Below, in pieces: positions 1 through 12,000 of a stretch of DNA of 64,000 nt. The stretch comes from Paracyclopina nana (taxonomy: Eukaryota > Arthropoda > Copepoda > Cyclopoida > Cyclopettidae), in contig JAGUCH010000003.1 in NCBI GenBank assembly GCA_019096065.1, positions 7,936,001-8,000,000 of the forward strand, read 5' to 3'. Position 1 is the stretch's first letter; every line of letters begins with the position of its first letter. A program made the translations under genes and the position numbers. Under the pieces are notes generated by a model. It ran no database searches, was not told the origin of the DNA, and worked only from the letters and a program-made list of their open reading frames with translations.

Positions 1-86
1 GTAGGCAGTTGACGGCAAAGACATGGACTGTTTTGAACCTTTTTTCAGCGAGCCCACCATATGTGAGGCCAAATTGGAGCCGGAAA
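1..86 (-). CDS. ASAP: ASAP exon 13 (partial): serine-rich tail, open at the window edge
   Basis: After a 62-bp intron (87-148) with acceptor ATCAG, the frame codes residues 802-830 (FSGSNLASHMVGSLKKG and SKQSMSLPSTAY) and runs off base 1 without a stop. The phase joins exactly with exon 12. The sequence is low in conservation, as expected for this linker, so the support is phase, open frame and serine and basic composition rather than homology. Confidence 0.75.
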
Positions 87-3000
87 CTGATGAATTGAAG
101 CAAGCGTCACATACAAAGCTCACATTAACAAATATAATAACGGCTTACATATTGAGGGCTTTTTGCTCTGTGGAGGAGGTGGAGGTGGCATAATTCGGTA
201 TGAGCCAGGAGAATCCCCACCATGATCACTGGGCGTGGACCTCGACCAGTCTGAGGTATTGGCAGTGAAGTAATCCTTTGGGCTGTTATTGTTGTTGGGC
301 GAGTGGAACACAGTGAGCGAGGGCCTCATCATCTTCTCAGATCCTGGGGAGAGGAGGCTGCCATTCTTCTCTGGTGACCTCAGCAGGCCATTGGACCGAG
401 GGTGGTCATCCAGGGTCTCATCGTCTGAGAAGTCTGTGGAGCCATCATCATGCGACATGTGCCAGTCGTAGTTGACGTGCTCGAACATGGTCTTTTTCCT
501 TTGCAGCGCGTGCAAAAGCTGCAAAAAATGATACATGAAGTTGTAACCCATTTCTCTCCTCCCTGAGGATATAATCGACTTTTTGCCCTTTCCGAGGCCA
601 CACACATATATATACAATTTCGGCTTACCATTTCTTCGCAGAGATGGTGGTTTCTCTCCTTGGAAATGGATAGTGGTGACTTTCCATTGTTGTTTTCGAC
701 AGAAGGATTAGCTCCGGATCTGAGCAGGAGCCTCATGCTCTCAGGTTGGTTTTGGATAACACAATAATGGAGGGGAGTGTTGCCCTCGCGACTCTGCTTG
801 TCCAAGCTGTGGCTGTTTTGCACGATAAAGTCCACGATATGCAAGGAGTGGCCATTTTCATGGCTAATCGCTTTGTGAAGGCTGCTCTCTGCAAACTCCT
901 GCAAAAAGACATCAAACGTTTTATTTGAAAATCAGCCAGAGTGAAAAAGTTTTTTCCTCTGAATGGCTTTCAAGGACTTTTTCCTGACAACTTTTATCTT
1001 TTCTTCTGGAACTCTTTATAAAGGCTACATATGTGGCATAAAAATTGGGTCACTCTCCCTTGAGATGAACAGAGCGAAAGTGCTATATAATATAGCAGTT
1101 ATTTCATTGGAAAGACAATTTGCCATTCCTTTATTAGGAAGTTCGTTCTATTCTATGTATAATTCACGAGCCCTGAAAGCCCTGCTCCCCTAGCTAGCTT
1201 TCATCTACGCGGTGTCATTAAGTGCTTTTATCAGTAACTTACACTATTCGGAAATGGGTCAGTCAAGTCCACCCCATGAGCTCCAGCCTCGCAGAAACAT
1301 CTGAGGACGTCATAGAGGCTGTGCTCTTCAATGGCAGCCTCCAATTCTTGGAGGATCTCATGAGGGCTGGAGAACAAGGTTTCGACAAACTTTTTGTCCT
1401 CGTACTTGGCTTTGATGTAGGCTTTCCTCTCAGCCCTGCAAAATAAAGTTGCCAATACGTGTACTTTGAAATATTCTCCAATATGCTCACATTGTGCTAT
1501 TGGGGTTGAGTTTCGAGGTTGCCCTGGCCTCCATGATCTTGTTAAAGTTCTCGTTGGTCATGTAGCGAGCGACTAGAAGTTGTGAAGTGCCAATATTGTC
1601 TAGAGTCAGGGACTGGATTTTCGAGATGTGAACTCCCATTTCTCGATGGATCCCAGAGCATTCGATGCAAACAATCACTCCAAAATTGGTGGAGAGCCAA
1701 GTAGCATCTGTAAAAAAATGATAAAAATATTATTTGCTGTTTGGAATACTGGAAAAAGCAAGGTTGGTGTACCGTTTTGCGAGCCACAATCACAGCATCG
1801 ATCATTGCCAGGAAGGCCACGAATGAAGGCCACCAGGGTCCTTTGGAGCTCCAGGAAGCTCTGGTTGACATTGGAGGAGTGGCCGTTATCCTGGAAAGCC
1901 TGGTTCAACGCCCTATCTTTCGAGTTGAGCAGCACAGACATCCATTCTTCCCTATCAGTCTCATTTTCAGCCTGCAATGTAGCCAAAAATATAGTGAAAT
2001 TCATTTACATCATGAAGGTGAATTTCAGTACCTGAAAGTGGTATGTTCTGTTGTAGGAGACGACATCAAAGCACAGTCTCTCGTCAACCACAGGCTTCAT
2101 TTGACAAGTGAGGAGATTAACTCTGGTGGGTGGCTTGGACTCATCAGCATGGAAGATTTCAAGGAAACCATCCCTGGCCTGACACCTTCGGCGTTGCCAA
2201 ACGTTGCGTAATCTCCCTTCGGATCTTTTGTTGAGATAGCCAGTTTTCCTGTTGCCAGCTGATGCATCTCCCTTGGCCTGGTGCAATGTGTACAGGCCAG
2301 AGTTATTGGTCCCTCCGCTCGACTGTAAAGAAATGCCATTTATCAGTAAAGGAAGGCAACTTTGTGATGCATCAAACAAATATTAGCAAAACTCAACGAG
2401 AAAGCTTTTTCCATATGTTCAAGTTGATGAATGTGGTTATAGTTTTGACCAAAAGCAACAGAGCGAAAGAAAAAAGTTGTGGGAATTTGCATGATGTGTC
2501 AACATGATGGAAATTAGTTTTTGGTTCGCATCAGAAGCAACAAATAGATGAGAACGCAAACACTGCAAATATGATAAAAGGGTGAAACAACTTTTCGTCA
2601 CAAAAACCTCTAGCGTGTAAAATTGCCCATTGTTCGTGAAATCCGTGCTCATAGCAAGGCGGTCCCGCATTTTGTTCACCCTCAACAGAGTTGAACTCAT
2701 AAATGCATCTTGAGTGATCAGTCTGTCATATTGCTTCATTGACGAAAAAGATTACAGTTGCACTTGAGGAAATTACATTTTTAAAAAATTACCATTTTGC
2801 TGAAGCCAGGAGATGTTTTGAGCACGTTTCTGACGTCTTCCAAGTCCCGTTTTTCCTCGTGCTGATTTTGCCTGATGTCAGCCAATTTGGTGACCAAATC
2901 CTCCACATAAGTGCCGAAATGCTCAATGGTTTGCAGACCATCGTGAAAATACCTGGAATTAATTGAAACTCGTCGTGAGATGAGAAGAGGAAACAAATTG

Positions 3001-6000
3001 AATTCCACACACGTGAGAAACTCAACGCATACACCATAAATCATCACCAGCATGTGAAACAGCTTTTAATTACGTCCATACAGAAAATATGAAGTGGTCA
3101 AGATAAAGCACTCTTCTCTGTGATTTACTATTTCCACTCTGCTGTTGTGGGAACTAAAGCAGCAATTTTGCCAGCTAGCCAAAATTGTGCTGCTGCTGCT
3201 AGATACTAATGGTCATATATGATCAAGGCTAACTATTTACCTAGATGCCTGAAGCTGCTGCCTAAGCCTGAAAAACGGCCAAAAAGGCAACCTTCCCAGA
3301 AGCAAGTGGTACTTTTGCACAGGAAACTGGCCATGATGATCCATGGCTACATAAATACTATGAGCAGCAGAAACAAGGGATTTTTTATCTCAAAATATCT
3401 GGATTAAAGTCCTATGTTGCTGCATGAGTCATGAAATGCAGCTAGCCTCGCGTATACACGAGGATCCGTTCCGGTTTTATGTGTGTCAAGAAGTGGGCGT
3501 TCAAAGGCATCTTTAGCACGTGATCCCCATCTTCTCTCCCTCTTCGTTCGAAGAATCAGTAATTTGTGAAGCACTTTCACCATCATCTAGCGGTGGAATA
3601 TGGTTTGTCATCAACTACTATTTCAGCGCATGACTGCAGCCATAAATTCTATCCTGGTTTTTTTTTGTGGTGGTGGGGTGCCCCCACAAATGGCACACGT
3701 GGTATTCGTGCTCAGAGCAGAAAAGTAACTGTGCTTGCTCCCAAATAAGGACAAAATTGACATTTGACCACAAGATCACCTTTTTCCACTTTTTAGGGCT
3801 GCTAGATTGTGAGCTGCTGCTACACACGCTTTTCGTGTTCCAACAAATTCTTGCAGCCTTGATGATCATCTCATGGTCTATGTAAATGCTCAGAAATGGC
3901 CACATTTTGGCTGGCACGAGCATGCATCAATTTGGACAAAATTACAATTGTTGGCTGAGCATTTTTTCTCCCCTCTTGCAAGTTTTTCCTGCCAAATTGG
4001 GAAACTGGTTGGTAAGAATGCTGCCACGCAAGCTGCTGCGGTCTAATTATTGGAGAATTTCAGACCTTAAAAAAAGATGGCTGTTTTGGTGGTCCGATGA
4101 TGCAAGAATGCAATTAAATTCTTTACAAATGTTCAATAGCAATCCTCTTCACTTTTCAAGAAGGAGCAACAGCAGTTGTCCAAAAGTGCACTTGGAAGAC
4201 TCAATTCATGGCATGCTGGTGAATTTTTTCAGGTAATACTGAACCTAATTGGTCTTGACCACACTGGCCCACAGTGGAGGTACCTCTGGTAAAACCAGCT
4301 CAAAGCTACCTACTTTTGTCATAATTATTCCCCCAGTGTGATCGCACAAGCTGAATGAAGTAGACAGCCAACTGTTGCTTATTTCATTTGGTAGACGGCT
4401 ATATGGGAATGTGGTCAATTTTCACACTGGGAGAGGAGAAGTACTTTGGTGTAACTCACTTTTGCTGCGCTCTGTAGTACTCAAGCAACTGCTCGAGCAA
4501 ATCCACGCCTTTCTTGGACCGGACCTCGTTGATTTTTAGCAAATACTCGGTAGTGGTTAATTGCAAATATTTTCGCTCCTTCTCCATTTCCTCTGCTATC
4601 TCACCGGCTGTCAGCTCGGACCTGTGCAAACCTGAAAGAGCACAACAATGGTACGTTGAAAGATTTCTTCTTCTCCCATAGCATGGGATAGGTCTAACTC
4701 ACCAGCCTCTTTGGCTTGCTTCTTTTTCTGCCTCTCGAGCTCGGAGAATTTGTCATTGTAGTCCTTCCATGCTCGGTCAAATGGTCGTTTCAGATCACCT
4801 TTTGAGCCCCGAAGTTCATTCTTCAGCAATCGGTCGACAGGGAACAAAATTATGCTATCTAGGTTTTGCATCTGGAAAAAGAACGACGGGTTAATTCGGG
4901 CTATTCAGAAAATGAACACCTTCTCCACGCCCTTGCACAAAAAAGAGCTGAATAGCATATTGTGTGTGTGACACCAAAACTTCTTTTCTCTCACTCTGAC
5001 ATAGTACTACATCTATAGCATATATTGCATGATCAACCTGTCTGGTGTCGTGTAATACTTCTACAAGCAATTATGATTATTCCCTCGCGTTCTCATGTCA
5101 ACTTAATGCCATCTGATTTCTACTGCAAAAGATCCGAGCCTTTTATGCTATATACTACGTAGTCAACCCAATTGCTGTTATTACATGAAAAAATGCCCTG
5201 GAAAAGTTGGTTGTTGTTTACAAAAGCTCAATAATAGGGGAGCTGAATTTTAATTTTCTCACAGAATGTCAGCACCAATATGATCATATCGTGACATGAC
5301 AATGAAGACATGCTAGTTTTATGTGAACTTGAGCATGTATATACCTAGTATATAGAAGAAGAAGTGCTTTTTTCTCAAAGTCAATCTCCAACCAGAGGAA
5401 CCACTTTGCATAGTCTAATCTCGGTGCACGGCTGGCCATAAAAACCACTAAAAAAGCCCTCAATTTCGAAGCTCTTCCTCAAGAAACCAAAGCTGCCTAC
5501 ACGAGATTAATGGAAGTGCTGCGATAACAATCTAATACATTTATTGCACTCCGCACTCTCAGCCAGAGAAGGAGCCTTGAATTCTAATGAAGAGCTCGGG
5601 CTCAAACAAGAAACGTCAAGTGGGCCCTTCTAGTCTTAAAATAACACAATACAGCAAACAAACCGGGAAAAAAGACACCAGCCTCGATGGAAGCAATTTC
5701 CAAAGGCTATTGAGGCAAAGCTAGCTATTATTTTAGCATAAAACGAGCAATTTTGCAGGGCAAACTGTGTCACCCCCTAGCTCTAATCCCTTAACTGTCA
5801 AAGCTGCGCAAAGCAGTAAAAATGGGGAAGAAGAAAATTGGGCAAATCGTGGCAATAAGCCAATAATGACTGCAACAGTTTTCAGGGCAGAAACAATGCT
5901 GTCAGGCTTTAAAACGCGCGCAAAATTAACCCCAGTGCATAATCTTCTACCGTGCATGGGTCTGTCTCATGCATTATTGAGGGTCTTCAATCACCCTGCA

Positions 6001-9000
6001 CATCACGCGAAAAATTCGTCAGAATATACGATGATAATTTCAGAGCTCTGGAAGGTCAACAGGTTGTCAAAAATTTGCCTGCAGCGGTCAAAAGAGATCT
6101 CAATTTTCTCCTCGATAACCGTAGAGAGAAGCCATTATTGTAATTTCGTAGATACTAAAAACTCGACCGAGCGAGAAGGTGTACAGCATAATGGCAGGAA
6201 GCGAGGTTTGCATTCTTAAGCAAGGAAAAGCAATTTGAAAGGATAACAAGGCTGCTTAAATTCCGCTGAGTTGACCCAGTAAAAAGGTTCAAAGTTTCAA
6301 AGGAACGCAGCCTCACATCATGAAATAATCCATTAAACAGAAATTCGTCTTTCACAAGCTTTGCTGTTGCCTTGAAGGCATTTTGGATAGAGCCCAACCA
6401 ACAACACTGTACAACTTGGCAGAAAAGTTTGCTGCTCTGAAGCCTGAAAAGCCTTGAAAAGGAGGCTGCTTTTCTTGCACTCAGGCCAATCTAGGTCGAT
6501 TTCACGAGTGGCTCCAGCTCGAAAAACACAGCATACTATATATGGGCTTAGTCTCTTCTGGAGATTTCATAGTGACCAAGCCACGGTCATTATCGATTCT
6601 TATGTAGTTCCATCGCAACCTACTCAGTACATAAGAAACGATAATGACCGTGGCTTGGTCACTATGAAATCTCCAGAAGAGACTAAGCCATGGTCTATTT
6701 TTGCCCTCGAACGAGATATGGTAAAATGTAGTACATATCTTGAACTATATGGGGGGCAAGTTGTTTTCAGCAACTTTTCCTCCTCGTCGTCACTGTTTTT
6801 CTTCTTCTCATTTGTATTCGGTTTACATAGGGCGATGAGCATAAAAAAACCACTAAAGCAACTTTGAAAAAGCCCCTTTTTTCACTTGAGCCCTTGAAAG
6901 AAAAGAGCATGGCCACTTTTGGCAATTACAGAGGCGAAAAGCACTTTGGCTCATTCAAAAGCTGCCCAGTGCAAGGGGGACACGAGCAGAAGAATCCAGG
7001 CCATTCAGAGCGAAAATTATTGTATAAGCTCTTGCAAGGAGAAGGGAAAGAATGAGACTTACGCACGCCTCCCCCGAAAATGATTAATGGCATAAAATGA
7101 CCAGCTCGAAAAGCCATATTACTCAACTTACTACATATCATTTGAGATGCCCAAAAATCAACCGCGAGGGGCGCAATGCGAACTAGTACAACTCACAAAT
7201 ACCCATGAAATTGGTGGAGCATGACTCAAAAGTTTGCACGAATGGGGCTTTTGATAATAGCTTGTTCTCATAAACATTTCTATAAGGTAAGCAAGGCACT
7301 TTGCGCCCTTATATCTCAGCATCTACTCGTCCGATTGGAACCAAATTTAGAGGAATTCATAAGGACGTATTGAAGAATCTTCATGCCAATTTTCATCCGG
7401 ATCGGAGGACGCTAAGGCCGCCTTACTGAAAGTGAGGCAAATCAGCTAAGCAAAGGAGAAAAATCAGCCACCTCCTTTAAGACCTCCGATCTGGATGAAA
7501 ATTGGCATGAAGATTCTTCAATACGCTCTTATAAATCCCTCCAAATTTGGTTCCAATCGGCTCAATACTTACTGAGTTATGAGCTTCCAAAGTGCCTTGC
7601 TTTGCTTACCGCCTGCCTTACTGAGTTTTATGAGAACAAGCTAATAAAGAAATCTCGGCCTCCTCACGAAGAAAAAGAGTAATGTACGTTCAGTGCAGTG
7701 AAAAAAGCCAAACCTGGGGTCATTCCTCTCTTTATGCCATGTTTTACAGCTGTTTTCTTCCCGAAAATCACACCAGATAAAATTCATGGGGCTAGAATTT
7801 CACCTCTGAATTTATGAGTCTCTTTTCTCAGCAGAAATTCAATTCCAGAGCAGAGAAACAAAAAAGGGGACTTTTCAACAACGCATTCTGTAAGGGTGGA
7901 TCAAAGAGAAATGGAGTCACACAGTCAGCTCTCCTTTGCTTTGGTGACGGTTTGAGGTCAGTGGAAACCAAATACAGTCCGCATTGGAAGAAATGCTTCT
8001 TACCAGATTTTTCATTAGATTTGAAAGCTCTTTGGTGACAACAGAGAATTTCTGGAAGGCAGCGCCAATGTCATTTGATCCATAATCCTCGACATCTTCA
8101 CGCATGATGGCAGTCTCTCCCAACCGATTGAGGGCTTTGGAAAAATCCATTTCAACGCTGACATGATCTGAAATAAACAGAATACATACAACCACAAGAA
8201 GCCAAAAAGCGTAAATATCATCGAGAAGAAGAAAGTTTGCCTGCATGCCTATCGTCGCATATTGATTCGGCTGCCAAGATGTGCATAACGCATGTGATAT
8301 AAATGCAAATGTTGGTTGTTTCCCTCAGATATCTCAAGGACTTTTGTGTCGTCCCAGCAGTGTATAAGGCATAATTCCCCCTATTTAGTGCAGAAGCCAC
8401 ACTGCATGTTTTTACCGAAAAATGCAAGCAGGCCATTAGTGTAATGCTCCTTTTCTGCTGATGAATGACCCTCTTTTGATGATGATGCAGAAAGGAAAAT
8501 AATCAAGGAATTTATGCACTATGCATAAATAAACAAGGATAGAAAATTGGCAATGGGAAAGTAGCGTGAGCAATGAATTTTAGAAGTTGGCATCAGCCTG
8601 ATAATTTATGCATGCTGCCATATTTTCACAACCACGTTTTGGCATAATTTCAGGTAAATGTGTCATTACTCACAAGCTTGTTCTCATAAACATTTCTATA
8701 AGGTAAGCAAGGCACTTTGCGCGCTTATATCTCAGCATCTACTCGTACGATTGGAACCAAATTTGGAGGAATTCATAAGGACGTATTGAAGAATCTTCAT
8801 GCCAATTTTCATCCGGATTGGAGGACGCTGAGGCCGCCTTACTGAAAGTGAGGCAAATCAGTTAAGCAAAGGAGAAAAATCAGCCACCTCCTTAGAGTTC
8901 TCCGATCCGGATGAAAATTGGCATGAAGATTCTTCAATATGCTCTTATGAATCCCTCCAAATTTGGTTCCAATCGGCTCAATACTTACTGAGCTATGAGC

Positions 9001-12000
9001 TTCCAAAGTGCCTTGCTTTGCTTACCGCCTGCCTTACTGAGTTTTATGAGAACAAGCTACAGTCTCTTTTTTTATAACTTGATTATTAGCATAACAAAAG
9101 TCGCGATGCTTGGAAGCAACAGCTGAATTATCATTATTAAGCAGATGTTTCGCCAGTAGCAGCCAGGATTCTTGAAACTCTAGACTTGCCATTACTGAGC
9201 TTGGCATAATAATTTTCGTAGGTAACTGCGAAAAATGTCATTTGCATGCAGATGTTTCAAGATAAATTGTCATCTGAGCGCGTCATGCACATGTCGCCCA
9301 ATTGGCAAGTCACCCACTTATATACACTGTAAAATTCATAGAATTCCCCACCAGATTTATTGTATTTATAACATTCCAAAGAAAAAGGGTGCCAAGCCGT
9401 TAATTGTGGTGGCACATAAAAATGGTCACTTTTGTGACAACTTTGTCGTGTCAAGCACACTTTATTGCGTGGTTGAAGTAGCCACGGTTCACTGATCTTT
9501 CTGGAAATGTTGACGAAATTGTGCGACAGAATTTTCAATTTCCGCCAGCTTGCAAGCAAGGGTGAAAATCCAGCCACGAGTGCAATTTGTGTGACCTAGG
9601 GGTATCAATTGCAGAGCAATTTCAGTGGTTTTGGCCCACCATCGGGGCTCTTCATTGCATTGGAACAGCTCACCAAATTGGCACTCGAAAAGATCTCATT
9701 AAAAGATCAATGGCGCATATGGAGTGGTGATGACTTTGCCACTATTTGCTTCCTTTTGGCCTGTCAGATTAATTAAAAGCCCCCAAAAATGTAGCTTTGT
9801 CATGGCAAGCCAATTGTGTCGTTGGGAAACGTGGCTTTTTATTGCATCACCTCATAATAATATTATATTAAAAAAATTTGAGTTGGTAGACTTTCCTGAC
9901 TTTTGACAGAAACATCCATTTCAATGTATTGACTTATAGCTGAGAAAATCTGCATAAAAAGCGCGCGCTACAAGATATTCGAAAATACTCACTGTTTCCA
10001 GTTTTGTGCATCTCTTTGACGGCATGTTTGAGCTTCGCGAGACAATCCCTGTCTGCAGACAATGCCTGAAAATGAAATGAGAGAAATGGAAATTAAAAGT
10101 TTTGCCACATGATGGATCGAATGTAAACAAAAAACAACAACAGTTGGAAAAAGAAGACGTTTTCGAGCTAGCCATGGGCGCAGTGAGAACACCCACTGGG
10201 CATGAGCTGGAATTTTCAGATGTCTGACCAAGATATGAATGTTTTAACAGTTGTAGGCGTCAAAAAAGGGTTCGGTTCCATTATCAACATTTCGCTAACT
10301 GCTTTGTCATACAATAAAATCAGTTGTCATTCCTCCCCACTGTAATTTGCATCTTCCACTGAGTCATCATCGTCGTCATCTGTTGAATGCAAATTTTACG
10401 TCACCCCAATTGCTCCGTGGCACAACCACGTGCCCAATTTGACATCTGTTGAATTTCTGCCATAATTTTGGGCATGGAATGTCAGGCGAGGAGAAGAAGT
10501 TTTACAGCAGCTGCCTGCTCGCCGCCCATAAAACGGGTTCATTTTGATGTAAGCCTAGATTAACGAACATTTTCACAGTGTCATGCAATGTGCCTTTTCA
10601 TATATATACTGTATAGCTTTTGGCAATTTCGTTTGTAGTCTCAGATCGGGAACCAAAATTGAGGATCTTTCTTATATTCGATATGCAAGGCGAATATTTA
10701 TTGACTCGAATCCATTAGACCTAAAATGGATGATTGGAAACCCGCATATGCATTGCAAGTTAATTGATGAGGCCCACCCAAAATGATTTTAGGCCATATC
10801 ATGTGCACAGTCCTTCCTTGAACTCACGAGCTGCTAAATGCCACCCTCCATGTAATAGTAATAATAGGAGGCAGAAAAAGAGCTACAACTATTGGTAGCA
10901 TGATTAGGCCAGATGATTAATGCAATGTTGTCTTGCAAGAGCTGTGCCATTAATGGCACTCTTGCTGAGCCAGTGGAGCCATCCTATTAAGTGATTATGG
11001 ATCTCTTTTGCACAACTGACTGGCTACTTCTAACAACACAGCAGTTATAGCTGCAGAAATATTCGTGTCAAGGGCAGCTCTGGCTAGGGTCATTCTCTAG
11101 GATAATGTGTCAATATACCAGGGAGCCATTTATGGTACATTACTCCATTAATAAGGGATCATGGCAAAAAATTGCTAATCTTGTTCTTGAGCATGTGCAT
11201 AAAGAAGGTGGGGGGAATTATGCTTGGCATGACTAGATAAATTATTGGAGACTGCCAATTTTGGCATCGGTCTATAAATTGAAATGCTCAGTTAACAATT
11301 ATTCAAAATTAACCATTCTAGTCAAGGCCAAAGGAGACTTTTGTCACAGCAGCTGCCATGGCATTTTCCCATGTAGACTGTCTCCTTCTTCTTTGCTTTT
11401 GTCATTTTGCCTCGCATCCGGGTAAGCCTTTCAATTTGAATAGCTGACAAGATGATCTCTTTATTTGATGACAAGTACAAAGAGCGAAATTAAACAAGGA
11501 ATACATTCACGCCCTCTTTTCTCTATATGCATGTTCAATGCTCCCCCCCATTGACGTTCAACGTTCATAACAACCTAGTCCTTGAATTTGTCTCTCTAGC
11601 TCAGAGGTCGCATAATTTCCTGTCACAATCCAATATTGACAAGCATGACATCTCAGCCCACTTTTGAGCCTGGACCCCTGAGAGCCCACTGTTATTACAA
11701 ATGGTTATTTTTAATGTGACACTCAATGGATGATGACAAATGATGCAATTTCAGGACTATTCAAAAACCACTGCTGATCATGACTTGACTTTGCAGCAAA
11801 AGAATCAAGTGTCTAGTCACTCATTTTTTTTTCTGCTTCCTGGCTTATATAAATTGTTTATTTTTTTTCACTGCAACTTGGCTTTTTTGCCAGGAGGAAA
11901 TCGAGTGGAATTCAAAAGGAGAAAAAAATATATGAAAGAACAATCATCAGACCGGTAGTGCATTGTCATGCACATGGGGTAAGGGAAACTTCATTCTCGT

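Larger units (their letters stand above)
4872..8003. other. ASAP: ASAP intron 3, carrying two foldback elements
   Basis: A 3,132-bp intron. It holds the 145-bp hairpin at 6545-6689 and the 384-bp foldback element at 7259-7642. No missing BAR exon is expected, since exons 3 and 4 join in phase. Confidence 0.85.

Noticed and set aside
1231..1455. Frames running through exon-intron borders, such as 120-617, 1231-1455 and 2005-2379, as separate genes
   Set aside because: They are ASAP exons read on into adjacent introns; the spliced model explains them.
6454..6867. Plus-strand frame of 137 codons
   Set aside because: It is created by the arms of the 145-bp hairpin element, which read open on both strands.
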